Source: Acidimicrobiaceae bacterium
GTDB taxonomy: Bacteria > Actinomycetota > Acidimicrobiia > Acidimicrobiales > RAAP-2
Length of the DNA: 64,000 nt
Assembly (NCBI GenBank): GCA_027451285.1
Contig: DAIDJP010000056.1
Span: 41,002 to 105,001 of the forward strand
Direction of reading: 5' to 3'
The notes under the pieces are model-generated. The model was not told where the DNA came from, searched no databases, and saw only the letters and a program-made list of their open reading frames with translations. The translations under genes and the position numbers were made by a program. Shown one piece after another: positions 40,051-49,366 of the stretch; the first letter of the stretch is position 1; each line of letters starts with the position of its first letter.

Positions 40051-41251
40051 GGCGCTCGACGATCATGGCCATGCCCTGGCCGCCGCCGACGCACATCGTC
40101 TCCAGGCCGTAGCGCAGCCCGCGGTCCTCAAGGCCGTTGATCAGCGTGGTCATGATGCGTGCGCCAGTCATGCCGAAGGGGTGGCCCAGGGCGATCGCTC
40201 CGCCGTTGACGTTGAGCTTCTCCAAGGGGATGTTGAGGTGGCGGGCGCTGGGGATGACCTGGGCCGCGAAGGCCTCGTTGATCTCCACGAGGTCGATGTC
40301 CTCCATGGTCAGCCCGGCCCGGGCGAGTGCCTGACGAGAGGCCTCGATCGGGCCCAGTCCCATGATCTCGGGGTTCAGCGCCGACACGCCGCTCGAGACG
40401 ATGCGCGCGAGCGGCGTGATGCCCAGGGCGCGCGCGCGGGTGTCGCTCATCACGATGACGGCGGCCGAACCGTCGTTGAGGGGGCAGGCGTTGCCGGCCG
40501 TGATGGAGCCGCCCTCGCGAAACACCGGCTGGAGGCTCGCGAGCTTCTCGAGCGTGGTGCCGGCACGCGGGCCGTCGTCGGTCGTCACGATGACGCCGTC
40601 GGGGCGGGTGACCGGGATGATCTCGCGCTCGAAGAAGCCGTTGGCCTGGCTGGCCACGGCGAGCTCCTGGCTGCGCAGGGCGAACTCGTCCATCTCCTCG
40701 CGGCTCACGTTCTCGAACTCGGCGACGTTCTCGGCCGTCTGGCCCATGGCGATGTAGACGTCGGGCAGGCCCGGCGCGGGGCTCCACGGCTCGCCACGCC
40801 GCTCGGCGCGCGAGGCGCTGCGCGCGATGGCGTCGGCGAAGAGCGGGTTCATCGCCTTGGCGATGTCCGAGGCGCCGTTGCCGAATCGCGAGACGGTCTC
40901 CACCCCGGCGGCCACGAAGACGTCACCCTCGCCGGCGCGGATGGCGTGGGCCGCCATGCGGATGGTCTGTAGCGACGACGAGCAGTAGCGGTTCACGGTC
41001 ACTCCGGGCACCTGGTCGAGGCCGGCGAGGATGGCCGCGACGCGCGCCACGTTGAAGCCGGACTCGCCAGCGGGCTGACCGCAGCCGACGATCAGGTCTT
41101 CGACCTCGGCGGGGTCGAGCTGGGGCACCTTGTTGAGGACCTCGCGCACCACGTGGGCGGTCAGGTCGTCGGGGCGAAGGTCAACGAGGGACCCCTTGAA
41201 GGCACGCCCGATCGGCGTGCGTCCGGTGGCGACGATGACGGCTTCGGGCAT
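40043..41251 (-). CDS. Acetyl-CoA C-acyltransferase (thiolase)
   Basis: 402 residues. Nucleophilic Cys90 in NRYCSSSLQ, His in GGAIALGHPFGMTG and the second catalytic Cys in ETMCVGGGQGMA are intact, as is NEAFAAQ. The length and motifs fit FadA-type thiolases of fatty acid or steroid side-chain beta-oxidation. ATG 41251 is preceded by GAGGAGG. It is downstream of the riboflavin synthase on the same strand with a 48-base gap. No beta-oxidation partner is adjacent. Confidence 0.93.
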   Translation of the reverse strand: MPEAVIVATGRTPIGRAFKGSLVDLRPDDLTAHVVREVLNKVPQLDPAEVEDLIVGCGQPAGESGFNVARVAAILAGLDQVPGVTVNRYCSSSLQTIRMAAHAIRAGEGDVFVAAGVETVSRFGNGASDIAKAMNPLFADAIARSASRAERRGEPWSPAPGLPDVYIAMGQTAENVAEFENVSREEMDEFALRSQELAVASQANGFFEREIIPVTRPDGVIVTTDDGPRAGTTLEKLASLQPVFREGGSITAGNACPLNDGSAAVIVMSDTRARALGITPLARIVSSGVSALNPEIMGLGPIEASRQALARAGLTMEDIDLVEINEAFAAQVIPSARHLNIPLEKLNVNGGAIALGHPFGMTGARIMTTLINGLEDRGLRYGLETMCVGGGQGMAMIVERLN

Positions 41252-41299
41252 GGGTCCTCCTCGTGGTTACCGCTGCGTAACTGCCGAGCCTAGTGGGCG

Positions 41300-41800
41300 C
41301 TAGTGGGCGTCGAGGGGCCCGGCGTCGCCGAAGCCCTGGCGGATGCCCTGACCCGCGCGCCGAGCCAGCTGTTCGGGCTCGAAGAGCATCCAGTAGGCGT
41401 TGCGCGCGTGGCTGCGCGATCGGTTCTCGAACACGCTCGCGAGCACGGCGGGGTCGTCGGACTCGTCCTCGTGGACGAAGACCTCGAGGATGGGCGTCGA
41501 GGTGAGCAGTTGTGCCTGCATGATCCCCAGGGAGGCCTCGTGGGCGCACTGCTTGTCGATCGGCGCGCTGCCGGGCATGCCCAGGGCGACCACGATGTCG
41601 CACTTGTCCTTCTCGATGAGGTTCTTCGCGGCGACCGCGAGGTCCTTGAAGCCGGGCACCGTGGCGCTGATGACCCGAAAGGTCGAGTTGTAGCCGGGGC
41701 ACTCGGAAAGCTCGGCGCGAGCCGCTCCGCCCATGTCGTAGCGGGCGAACATCGTGTCGACGACGCCGATGCGCTTGAGCTTGGTCTTGTTCTTTCCCAC
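41300..41800 (-). CDS. ribC: Archaeal-type riboflavin synthase (RibC family)
   Basis: 166 residues with a lumazine-synthase-related fold. The archaeal riboflavin synthase signature is read directly: IGVVDTMFARYDMGGAA at the N-terminus, ATVPGFKDLAVAAKNLIE, CDIVVALGMPGSAPIDKQCA, HEASLGIMQAQLLT and ILEVFVHEDESDD, with the C-terminal YWMLFEPEQLARRAG and GFGDAGPL. Bacterial riboflavin synthase (RibE) is an unrelated tandem-barrel protein. This one would dismutate two 6,7-dimethyl-8-ribityllumazine to riboflavin. GTG has GAGAGGAG upstream; TACACT lies further upstream. Presence of this family in a bacterium is unusual. Confidence 0.88.
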   Translation of the reverse strand: MGKNKTKLKRIGVVDTMFARYDMGGAARAELSECPGYNSTFRVISATVPGFKDLAVAAKNLIEKDKCDIVVALGMPGSAPIDKQCAHEASLGIMQAQLLTSTPILEVFVHEDESDDPAVLASVFENRSRSHARNAYWMLFEPEQLARRAGQGIRQGFGDAGPLDAH

Positions 41801-41827
41801 GCGACTCCTCTCGGGGCCAGTGTAGGG

Positions 41828-42775
41828 TCAGCGCGGCGCGAGGCCCGCGACGGCGTCGGCGAGGTCGACGCCCCAGGGGATCACCGCGAGGGTCGGCACG
41901 GCGACGCCGGCCTCGACGTAGCGTTCGACGTGTTCGCGGCACGCGTCGTAGGAGCCGTGGATGATCAACTCGTCGACCACCGCGTCGGGGATCGCGGCGT
42001 TGGCGCCCTTGCGATCGCCTTGGGCCCAGGCGTCCCACATCGGGGCGAACACCTCGTCGCGCCCCAGCCAGCGGTGGAACTCGGCGTAGGCCTCGACCGT
42101 CAGGTACGACGAGATCATCCGTCGTCCGATCGTGCGCGCGGCCTCGGCGTCAGCGGTCGGGATCACGAAGAGCCGCGCGGCGATCAGCTTGGACTCGCCG
42201 ACCTCGGCGCGGCACGTGGCCACGTCGTTCGCGCCGAGCCAGTTGAGGATCGCGCCGTCGGCCTCGGCGCCGGCCAGGCGCAGCATGCCCGGGCGAAGGG
42301 CGCCGAGCAGGATCGGCGGCACCGCGGCGACCGGGCGCGACAGGCGAAAGCCGTGCACCTCGAAGGTGTCGAAGACGTCGTCGATCTTCTCGCCGGCGAG
42401 AGCGCGGTTGAGAAAGCGCAGCGCGTCGCGCGTGCGCTGGTAGGGCCGGTCGTAGGCGATGCCGTTCCAGCGCTCGACGACCGGCGCGCTCGAGGCGCCC
42501 AGGCCCATCGTGAAGCGCCCGGGCGCCGCCTCGGCCAGGGCCGCCACGGTCATGGCCAGTAGTCCGGCACCGCGCGTGAAGGCGGGCGCCACCGCGACGC
42601 CGAGGTTCAGGCGACTCTCCCAGGCGGCCGCGAGGGCCAGCGGGGTGAAGCCGTCGACACCGTCGACCTCCGAGGACCAGACGTCGGTGTAGCCGAGGTC
42701 GGCGAGGCGCGTGAACCACTCACGGTGCTCGGCCAGGGTGACGCCGTCAAAGGGGATCGTGATGCCGTAGCGCAT
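41828..42775 (-). CDS. LLM-class F420-dependent oxidoreductase
   Basis: 315 residues. A luciferase-like TIM barrel: GITIPFDGVTLAEHREWFTRLADLGYTDVWSSE, LGVAVAPAFTRGAGLLAMTVAALAEAAPGRFTMGLGASS, PPILLGALRPGMLRLAGAEADGAILNWL and a C-terminal region ending ADAVAGLAPR. This is the form called F420-dependent in actinobacteria, and cofD/cofE in the same window supply the cofactor. The substrate is unknown. It lies 27 bases upstream of the riboflavin synthase, so an operon is possible. Confidence 0.88.
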   Translation of the reverse strand: MRYGITIPFDGVTLAEHREWFTRLADLGYTDVWSSEVDGVDGFTPLALAAAWESRLNLGVAVAPAFTRGAGLLAMTVAALAEAAPGRFTMGLGASSAPVVERWNGIAYDRPYQRTRDALRFLNRALAGEKIDDVFDTFEVHGFRLSRPVAAVPPILLGALRPGMLRLAGAEADGAILNWLGANDVATCRAEVGESKLIAARLFVIPTADAEAARTIGRRMISSYLTVEAYAEFHRWLGRDEVFAPMWDAWAQGDRKGANAAIPDAVVDELIIHGSYDACREHVERYVEAGVAVPTLAVIPWGVDLADAVAGLAPR

Positions 42776-42797
42776 GAGCCAGTGTTACCAGATACGA

Positions 42798-43577
42798 CTA
42801 GTGCAGGTAGTCCCCGCCGTGGGCCGGGGGTACGGGCACGCCGCGAACGTTGAGATCGTGGGTCCAGCGCTCGATGAGCGTCTCGAGGACCGCGACGCGC
42901 GCGTAGTGCTTGTTCTCGGCGGGGATCAGGTCCCAGTGGGCGCGCGGGTGATCGGTCCAGTCGACCATGTCGGACAGCGCGTCGAGGTAGGCGGCGCGCC
43001 GCTCGCGGTTGCGCCAGTCGTCGGGGGTGAGTTTCCACTGCTTTAAGGGATCGCTCGCGCGGCTCTCGAAGCGCGCGAGCTGCTCGGCGTCGGAGATGTG
43101 CAGCCAGAACTTGACGATCGTCGTGCCATCGTTCACCAGGCTGCGCTCGAACTCGACGATCTCGTTCGCCGACTGTCGTGCCGCCTTTCGGTCGATGGCT
43201 CCCTCGACGCGCTCGACCAGGAGCCGCCCGTACCACGAGCGGTCGAAGACGGTCATCTGGCCCTCACCCGGGATGGAGGGCTGGAAGCGCCAGAGGAAGT
43301 GGTGACGGGCCTCCTCCTCGGTGGGTACGCCGATGGGTCGCACCTGCACGTGGCGCGGATCGAGGCCCTGGGTCAGGCGGCGGATGGCGCCACCCTTGCC
43401 GGCGGCGTCGAATCCCTCGAACACGACGAGCAGACCGGGTCCGCGAGGGTTCTCGAGCAGGCCCGCCGTCGTGAGGCGCAGTTGCACGAGGCGCCGTTGG
43501 GCGACGCTGATGCGCCGCTCCGACTCCTCGTTGGTCAGGCTGCGCGAGAGGTCGATCTCGTCGATACGTCGGGCCAT
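42798..43577 (-). CDS. Polyphosphate kinase 2 family protein
   Basis: 259 residues. Walker A GFDAAGKGG (55-63), the lid region and Walker B in TVFDRSWYGR, and the PPK2 signature RRLTQGLDPRHVQV and YLDALSDMVDWTDHP are intact. The enzyme phosphorylates NMP/NDP with polyphosphate or the reverse; class I single-domain by size. ATG 43577 follows GAAAGG by 4 bases; a GTG one codon earlier is an alternative. With Ppx at 15.5 kb it gives both ends of polyphosphate metabolism. Confidence 0.92.
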   Translation of the reverse strand: MARRIDEIDLSRSLTNEESERRISVAQRRLVQLRLTTAGLLENPRGPGLLVVFEGFDAAGKGGAIRRLTQGLDPRHVQVRPIGVPTEEEARHHFLWRFQPSIPGEGQMTVFDRSWYGRLLVERVEGAIDRKAARQSANEIVEFERSLVNDGTTIVKFWLHISDAEQLARFESRASDPLKQWKLTPDDWRNRERRAAYLDALSDMVDWTDHPRAHWDLIPAENKHYARVAVLETLIERWTHDLNVRGVPVPPAHGGDYLH

Positions 43578-43690
43578 CACACCTTTCGCCTCGAAGACGC
43601 ACTCGTCGTCACGGTAGCAGCGGTTGTCTTCGGGATCCTGCGCGGCACTGACCGTCGTTGGGTGAGCTCGGTGTCGGCCCGCGACCTTGA

Positions 43691-45976
43691 TCAGACCGGC
43701 GGCGGGGGCGCCGCGGGAGGCGCGGACACCGGGGGCGCACCTGACGTGAGGCGCCGACTACGGCGGGCGAACACCCAGGTGGCAAGACTAAAGAGCAGGG
43801 CCAGCACCGAGGCGATCAGGGCGAACGTCTCGTGTGGCGGGCGGAAGAAGTAACGAACCGTCGAGGTTCCCGCGGGGACCTGAATCGACTGGTAGACGCC
43901 GTCGACGGTCGTGATCGGCACCTCGACGCCGTTGACGCTCGCGTGCCAGCCCTTCATCATGAGTTCGGTCCGCAGCAAGGTGGCGGGCCCGTTCGGGCAC
44001 AGGACACTCACGTGGTCCACCGAGACCACCGAGACGTTGCACGACGCCACGGACGCCGTCACGAAGGGGCGCGGCGCCGGCATCTCGTAGATCGCGGCGA
44101 GGTAGTCGCGGAAGACCTCCTTGACGCCCAGCTTCTGGAGGGCGGGCAGCAGCGGCACCTGTTGGGGGAAGAGCAGATACTTCACCGACGCGCTCTCGAA
44201 CGCAGCGAAGTGCGCGACGAGGTCCTTCTCTTGGAGGATGACTCCGGCCATGCCGGAGTGGATCGTGAACTGGTTGGAGGGCGTGAGGCTGGGGTAGAGC
44301 GTGCTCGCCAGGTAGTCGGCGTAGGCGTGGGGGAAGGGCAGGTCGACCTGGCTGATCTCGTTGAGTCCGTACTGGCTGCCCCAGTTGGGATAGAGGACGG
44401 CGAAGTCGAGGAAGCGCTCCTGTCCCTGGTGGGCCTTGATAAAGGCGATCGGTGCCTCGTCGAGGGTGATCTGCTTGGGCGCTTCGGCGGTGGGCACCAC
44501 GAAGTAGAGAAGTGACTCACCCACGACGACCAGGGCGATGAGCCACGGGGTCACGCGAAAGCGGGTGAGGAACGCCAAGACGAGCACGAGGCCGAGCGCG
44601 ACGAAGGGTATCGCGTGCAGGCCCATCAGGATGATCTGCTGCTTGCCCGTGACCGTGAGTCCATTGTTGTAGCGCGAGCCGGCGTACACCGAGAGCATCA
44701 CGAGCGAGAACACGACGAGGACCGCCGCGGGCAGGGCGCGCCGGGCCAGCTTGCTGGTGGACAGGTCGGCGAGGCCGAAGGCCGCGAGCACGATGAGGGC
44801 GAGTTCGAGGCTGGGGAAGATGTAGCGCGACACCGAGATCGTGGTCATCTGGGGCAACAGGTTCCAGACTCGGCGCACGCCCCAGAAGTTGTCGAGCAGC
44901 ATCATGCCGAGCAGCACCCAGGCACCCAGGTAGATCCGCAGGGGCCGCAGGCGAGATCCGAGCAGGCCCACGAGAGCGAGTACCGCGACGCTCGCGGTGA
45001 AGTACCCGCCGATACCACCCCAGGCGTTACCGACGTTTTTGTTCGACAGGAGTGTTGAGAAGATGTAGGGGTCCAGCAACATCGCGTAGGCGGGCCCGGC
45101 AATGTGGCTGATGCCGTCGACCGCGGCGACGTGACCGCCGACGTTGGCCTCCTTCATGAAGTCGATGAAGGGCACGAGGATCGGCAGCGCCAGCAGCACT
45201 CCCACGACGCCGCCCAGGGCGACGCGAGCCATCGCGACGAGGCGACGCGAGGACTCGAGGGAGAACAGGCGCACCACCGCCCAACCGACGGCGAGGAGCC
45301 CGTCGAGGTAGGCCGTCTCGGGGAAGCCGGCGTAGAGCGAGAGCGCCAAGGCCAGGGCCAGGACGTACCAGCCGTTGGCGCGCCGCTCGCGCACCGCGTC
45401 GTAGATGATCTCCACGCCCAGGATCAGCATCGGCGCGAAGGCCACCGGATTGAGGGCCGAGTTGCCGATCCAGGCGTACGTGCCGTTGAGCGCGAAGAGC
45501 GCTCCGGCGACCGCGCCGACCAGCGGACGAAGTCCCAGACGACGAAGGAGGAAGAAGGTCGAGACGCCCGCGATCATCTCGAGGATCATGTGAAACCAGA
45601 GCAGTCCGGCGGGGAACGCGAAGAGCAGAGTGAGGGGAAAGAGCGCGGCGCTCTGCATCTCACCGGCGAGCGGCGAACCGAGCCCTTCGAAGTAGTTCCA
45701 CATCGGCAGGTGGCCGTGGAGGATGTCGTAGGCGGCCAAGTGCCCGAGGGGCTGGGTGATGAAGCCCACGTTGGGGTCGATCATGGGTCGCCCGCAGGTC
45801 ACGTGGCAGAGCTGGTGCGAGATTCCCGCGGTCCAGGAGATCGGGTCCGAGTTGGTGAGGCCCGATGCGTAAAAGATGTTGCCGGCGAAGACCGCCAGGA
45901 TGATCGCGACCACGGGCAGGGTCCACGGTGGCAACTTTCGCAGAAAGGCCATCACGCGGGCCCCGAGGGAAATCAC
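43691..45976 (-). CDS. YfhO-like multi-pass membrane protein
   Basis: 761 residues with about thirteen hydrophobic segments. N-terminal LPVVAIILAVFAGNIFYASGL, the QPLGHLAAYDILHGHLPMWN motif (GT-C/YfhO-like loop) and an extracytoplasmic region, then a late helix and an Arg-rich tail. YfhO-family proteins are implicated in transfer of sugars to lipid-linked wall polymers. The GTG start has TAGCCT 6 bases upstream. It follows the GT2 gene (45986-47770) on the same strand by 9 bases. Confidence 0.78.
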   Translation of the reverse strand: MISLGARVMAFLRKLPPWTLPVVAIILAVFAGNIFYASGLTNSDPISWTAGISHQLCHVTCGRPMIDPNVGFITQPLGHLAAYDILHGHLPMWNYFEGLGSPLAGEMQSAALFPLTLLFAFPAGLLWFHMILEMIAGVSTFFLLRRLGLRPLVGAVAGALFALNGTYAWIGNSALNPVAFAPMLILGVEIIYDAVRERRANGWYVLALALALSLYAGFPETAYLDGLLAVGWAVVRLFSLESSRRLVAMARVALGGVVGVLLALPILVPFIDFMKEANVGGHVAAVDGISHIAGPAYAMLLDPYIFSTLLSNKNVGNAWGGIGGYFTASVAVLALVGLLGSRLRPLRIYLGAWVLLGMMLLDNFWGVRRVWNLLPQMTTISVSRYIFPSLELALIVLAAFGLADLSTSKLARRALPAAVLVVFSLVMLSVYAGSRYNNGLTVTGKQQIILMGLHAIPFVALGLVLVLAFLTRFRVTPWLIALVVVGESLLYFVVPTAEAPKQITLDEAPIAFIKAHQGQERFLDFAVLYPNWGSQYGLNEISQVDLPFPHAYADYLASTLYPSLTPSNQFTIHSGMAGVILQEKDLVAHFAAFESASVKYLLFPQQVPLLPALQKLGVKEVFRDYLAAIYEMPAPRPFVTASVASCNVSVVSVDHVSVLCPNGPATLLRTELMMKGWHASVNGVEVPITTVDGVYQSIQVPAGTSTVRYFFRPPHETFALIASVLALLFSLATWVFARRSRRLTSGAPPVSAPPAAPPPPV

Positions 45977-45982
45977 CCACTC

Positions 45983-45988
45983 AGGCTA
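45983..45988 (-). promoter_or_regulatory. Leaderless -10 (TAGCCT) of the YfhO-like gene
   Basis: Minus-strand TAGCCT, 6 bases before GTG 45976. It falls inside the 3' end of the GT2 gene, so the promoter would be internal to the operon. Confidence 0.4.
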
Positions 45989-47770
45989 CAAGAGCGGCTC
46001 ACGGCTCCCGGGACCCTGATCGATCTCGCGGTGGCGGTAGTACATCGTCTCGCCGAGCAGGAGGAGCGACTCGGGAAAGAAGGGGTCGCGAAACGTCCCA
46101 AAGATGTCCCAACGCCGGATGAAGCGGTTGCGGTCGTCGAGTGGATCGAGGGTGCCGCGAGAGCTCGACACGTGGTGGTAGAGGCGCACGTCGGGGGTGT
46201 AGACGACGTAGCGATGCTCGTCCTGAGAGCGAAGGCAGATGTCGACGTCGTTCATGACGACTTTGAGCTGCTCGTCCATCCCGCCCAGTTCGTTCCAGGT
46301 GGCGCGGCGCACCATCTGCACGGCGCCGGTGACCGCGGACACGTCGCGGGTCGCGACGGCGAACTGGTCGTCGTGGGGATAGTTCGAGTCCGTTCGCAGG
46401 TGCTGGGGGTAGGGAGCGATGACGATGGACTCGTGCTCGCGCGTCCCGTCGCGATCGAGTAGGCACGCGCCGACGAAACTCACATCCTCGAGCGCGGCCA
46501 GGCCGATCATTCTCTCGAGCCAGTCGGGCGTGATCACGATCGTGTCGTTGTTCAAGGTAACGACGAAGTCGGCTCGGGAGTGGGCGACGCCGCGGTTCAC
46601 GATGGCCGCGTAGTTGAACGGTCCCGGGCAGGGAACCACTCGGTAGTTCGTGGCGGCGAAGAACTCCAGGGTCTCGGGTAGCGCGGAGTCGTTGTCGAGG
46701 ATGATCACGTCGAAGTTGGGGTAGGTGGTGATCGACTCGATCGCCTCGAGACACTGGCGGACGAGGTCGACGCGGTCGCGCGTGGGGATGATGATGTCGA
46801 TGCTCGGCGCGGGCTGGGGTACCGGGGGTCGCCAGTCGACGACGCCGGGCGTGGCCCGCGCGGCGGCGTCGTCGCCCCATCCGCGACGCCCGAGGGCGGC
46901 GCGCACCACGCGCACCGTGTCGTCGTTGAGGTGCTCGGCGCGAAAGCTCGACGCCGGACGGCCGGCCGGCAGGACCTGGGCGACGTGATGGAAGCGCGCG
47001 TCGGCCTCGTGCAGTCGCAGGTAGGCGTCGTGCTCGAAGGCCCAGCCGGCGCTGGGGTCGAAGCCCCCGAGGCGCGTGATGGCCTCGCGGCGGATCAGGG
47101 CCGGGCGTCCCACGACGTTGTAGCTGAGCAGGCTGTGCGCACCCACCGCGGAACTCTTGAGGATGGGCGCCTCGGGGCGAGTGCCGATCTCGTCGGCGAA
47201 GACGACGTCGTCGCCCGGCTGCGCGCTCGCGAGGAGGACCTTGATCGCCGCGCGTCGCTCGACCGGTGTCGTTGACGCGTCAAGGATTGCCAGCCACGTC
47301 ACGTCCGTCGAGTGGATGCGGTCGTTGATTGACGCCAGGTCGGGCGCGGCCGCGGATTCATCCACCGTCAAGACGGCCACGTCCTCGGTGCCGTGGTCGT
47401 CGGCCAAGTTCACCCCGAGGGCGATCAGAGCCTGGGGGTGGTAGTTGATGGGAAAGGCGTGACTCTGATCGATCTCGGCGATCGTCGTGGCGGACTCGGG
47501 CACGATCACCTTCTCAAGGTGCAGGATCGCGCGGGCCAGCTTCAGGATCGGGCGACCGACGACGCGCGCCGCGCGATATCGCAGGGTGTTCACCCCGAGC
47601 ATTCGTCCAAGCGTGCGCCGCCACCAGATCCCCTGAGCCATATGAATGCTGGCGTGGAATGCCTCCCACCGGCGTCGCAGTTCGCGGTCGGTCAACTGGT
47701 GGTCTTCGACGGGATCGAACTGGCGGAGGCGTGGCACGGGGCTGGTCTTTCGGTGTCTCGTCCCGGCCAC
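45986..47770 (-). CDS. Glycosyltransferase family 2, two-part
   Basis: 594 residues. The first half (about 1-290) is a divergent domain with the lines LRRRWEAFHASIHMAQG and VVFADEIGTRPEAPILKS. The second half (from about 315) is a canonical GT2: SIDIIIPTRDRVDLVRQCLEAI, VIILDNDSALPET, PGPFNYAAIVNRG, TLNNDTIVITPDWLERM and VVMNDVDICLR. The layout resembles rhamnosyltransferase-type proteins with a preceding O-antigen-like segment. GTG 47770 is chosen as the longest start; ATG at the MAQGIWW position would be shorter. Confidence 0.82.
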   Translation of the reverse strand: MAGTRHRKTSPVPRLRQFDPVEDHQLTDRELRRRWEAFHASIHMAQGIWWRRTLGRMLGVNTLRYRAARVVGRPILKLARAILHLEKVIVPESATTIAEIDQSHAFPINYHPQALIALGVNLADDHGTEDVAVLTVDESAAAPDLASINDRIHSTDVTWLAILDASTTPVERRAAIKVLLASAQPGDDVVFADEIGTRPEAPILKSSAVGAHSLLSYNVVGRPALIRREAITRLGGFDPSAGWAFEHDAYLRLHEADARFHHVAQVLPAGRPASSFRAEHLNDDTVRVVRAALGRRGWGDDAAARATPGVVDWRPPVPQPAPSIDIIIPTRDRVDLVRQCLEAIESITTYPNFDVIILDNDSALPETLEFFAATNYRVVPCPGPFNYAAIVNRGVAHSRADFVVTLNNDTIVITPDWLERMIGLAALEDVSFVGACLLDRDGTREHESIVIAPYPQHLRTDSNYPHDDQFAVATRDVSAVTGAVQMVRRATWNELGGMDEQLKVVMNDVDICLRSQDEHRYVVYTPDVRLYHHVSSSRGTLDPLDDRNRFIRRWDIFGTFRDPFFPESLLLLGETMYYRHREIDQGPGSREPLL

Positions 47771-47905
47771 GACCGGGCGCGGAACTCCTCAACTGTAGTG
47801 AGGCCGCACTGCCCGTGGCGTCAGGCGATCAGAGTGAATCAGATCGTGTCGGCGCTGAGATACAGTGACACATTTGTCCCTAACGGGTGAGATCAAGGAG
47901 AGTCG

Positions 47906-49360
47906 ATGACCGACGTTCTCAAGGCCAAGCGTGACGAGCACGGACACTCCTTGCGAGGTGGGGCCCTCGGGCTCTTCGACTCGGTGGTGATGGCGGTCGC
48001 CGGCGTCGCGCCGGGCTATTCAATCGCGGCGTCCACCGCGGTCCTCTATGGCGCAGTGGCTCTCGGCGGTGCGGCGTCACTGCTCTACTGCGGAGTGGCG
48101 ATGTTCGGCATCGTCTTCGCGTTCAACTACCTGGGCCGCGTCGAGGCCAACGCCGGCGCGAGCTACTCGTGGGTGCGCCGCGCCCTGCACCCGGCGCTGG
48201 GCTACCTGAGCGGCTGGGCGCTCGTCGTCTCGGCCCTGATCTTCATGGTGGCGGCCACGGTGCCCGTGGGGGGCAACCTGCTCGGGCTCTTCTCCACCTC
48301 GGCGGCCAACAACGTCGGCGACGTCACCATCATCGGCACGATTTTCTTCCTTCTGATGGTGGGCGCCGTCGCGGCCGGCGTGAACATCACGGTCAAGGTC
48401 CAGATCCTCATGTCCACCGTGGAGATCGCGATCCTGCTCCTCTTCATGGTTCTCGCCCTCGTGAACGGCCATCACGTGACGGCGTTCTCGTGGCACTGGT
48501 TCTCGCCGTCGATCTTCCACGGCTCGACCGGGTTCTTCGGGGGTGCGCTGGTGGCCGCCTTCTACTACTGGGGCTGGGACGTGACGGCCAATCTCAATGA
48601 GGAGACCAAGGGGGCCAAGAAGACCCCGGGACTGGGCGGCATCATCGGGATCCTCTTCGTCTTCGTGCTCTTCGAGGTCTTCACCGTTGCGACAAACCTG
48701 GTCCTGACGGCGAGCCAGATCTCGAATAATTCCGCCGATGTCCTCGCGGTGCTGGGCCAGGCGGTCTGGCACGGCACCGGTGGCAAGATCATCGTCGTCG
48801 CGGTCGTGCTGTCGACGATCGCGACACTCGAGACGACGCTTATCCAGGTGACGCGCACGCTGTTCTCGATGGGTCGCGACAACACACTGCCGCGCTCACT
48901 GGGCACCGTGCATTCGCGCCGCAAGACGCCCATGGTGGCGACCGGGGTCGTGACCGTCTTGTCCCTGGGGCTGTTCGTGGGGAGCCAGTACGTGGGCTCG
49001 ATTAGTTCGATCCTGACCGACGCGATCAGCGCGATCGGCTTGCAGATCGCGATCTACTACTCGCTGGCCGGCCTCGCCGTCGTCATGCTCTACCGGCGAC
49101 AGCTCTTCAAGTCGGCGTCGAACTTTCTCTTCATGGGACTCTGGCCCCTGCTCGGGGCGATCTTCATGGTCCTCATGTTCATCAAGACGATCCCGACGTT
49201 GAACGCGACCACCCTCTGGGTCGGACTGGGTGCCATGGCGCTCGGACTGATTCCGATGACGTACTACTGGGCTACGGGCAACCCCTACTTCACGGTCCCG
49301 ACCAAGGAGGACCGTCACGCCGTGATCGAGGAGATGGAAGAGCTGGAGATGAACCTCTAA
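47906..49360 (+). CDS. APC-family amino acid permease
   Basis: 484 residues, about twelve membrane helices. FDSVVMAVAGVAPGYSIAAS at helix 1, GASYSWVRRALHPALGYLSGW, YYWGWDVTANLNEETKG and the late QVTRTLFSMGRDNTLPRSLG are typical of APC amino-acid/polyamine transporters. Start ATG has AAGGAGAG 5 bases upstream. Substrate cannot be read from sequence. It is monocistronic, facing the GNAT gene tail-to-tail with 6 bases between. Confidence 0.88.
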   Translation: MTDVLKAKRDEHGHSLRGGALGLFDSVVMAVAGVAPGYSIAASTAVLYGAVALGGAASLLYCGVAMFGIVFAFNYLGRVEANAGASYSWVRRALHPALGYLSGWALVVSALIFMVAATVPVGGNLLGLFSTSAANNVGDVTIIGTIFFLLMVGAVAAGVNITVKVQILMSTVEIAILLLFMVLALVNGHHVTAFSWHWFSPSIFHGSTGFFGGALVAAFYYWGWDVTANLNEETKGAKKTPGLGGIIGILFVFVLFEVFTVATNLVLTASQISNNSADVLAVLGQAVWHGTGGKIIVVAVVLSTIATLETTLIQVTRTLFSMGRDNTLPRSLGTVHSRRKTPMVATGVVTVLSLGLFVGSQYVGSISSILTDAISAIGLQIAIYYSLAGLAVVMLYRRQLFKSASNFLFMGLWPLLGAIFMVLMFIKTIPTLNATTLWVGLGAMALGLIPMTYYWATGNPYFTVPTKEDRHAVIEEMEELEMNL

Positions 49361-49366
49361 TTCGCC

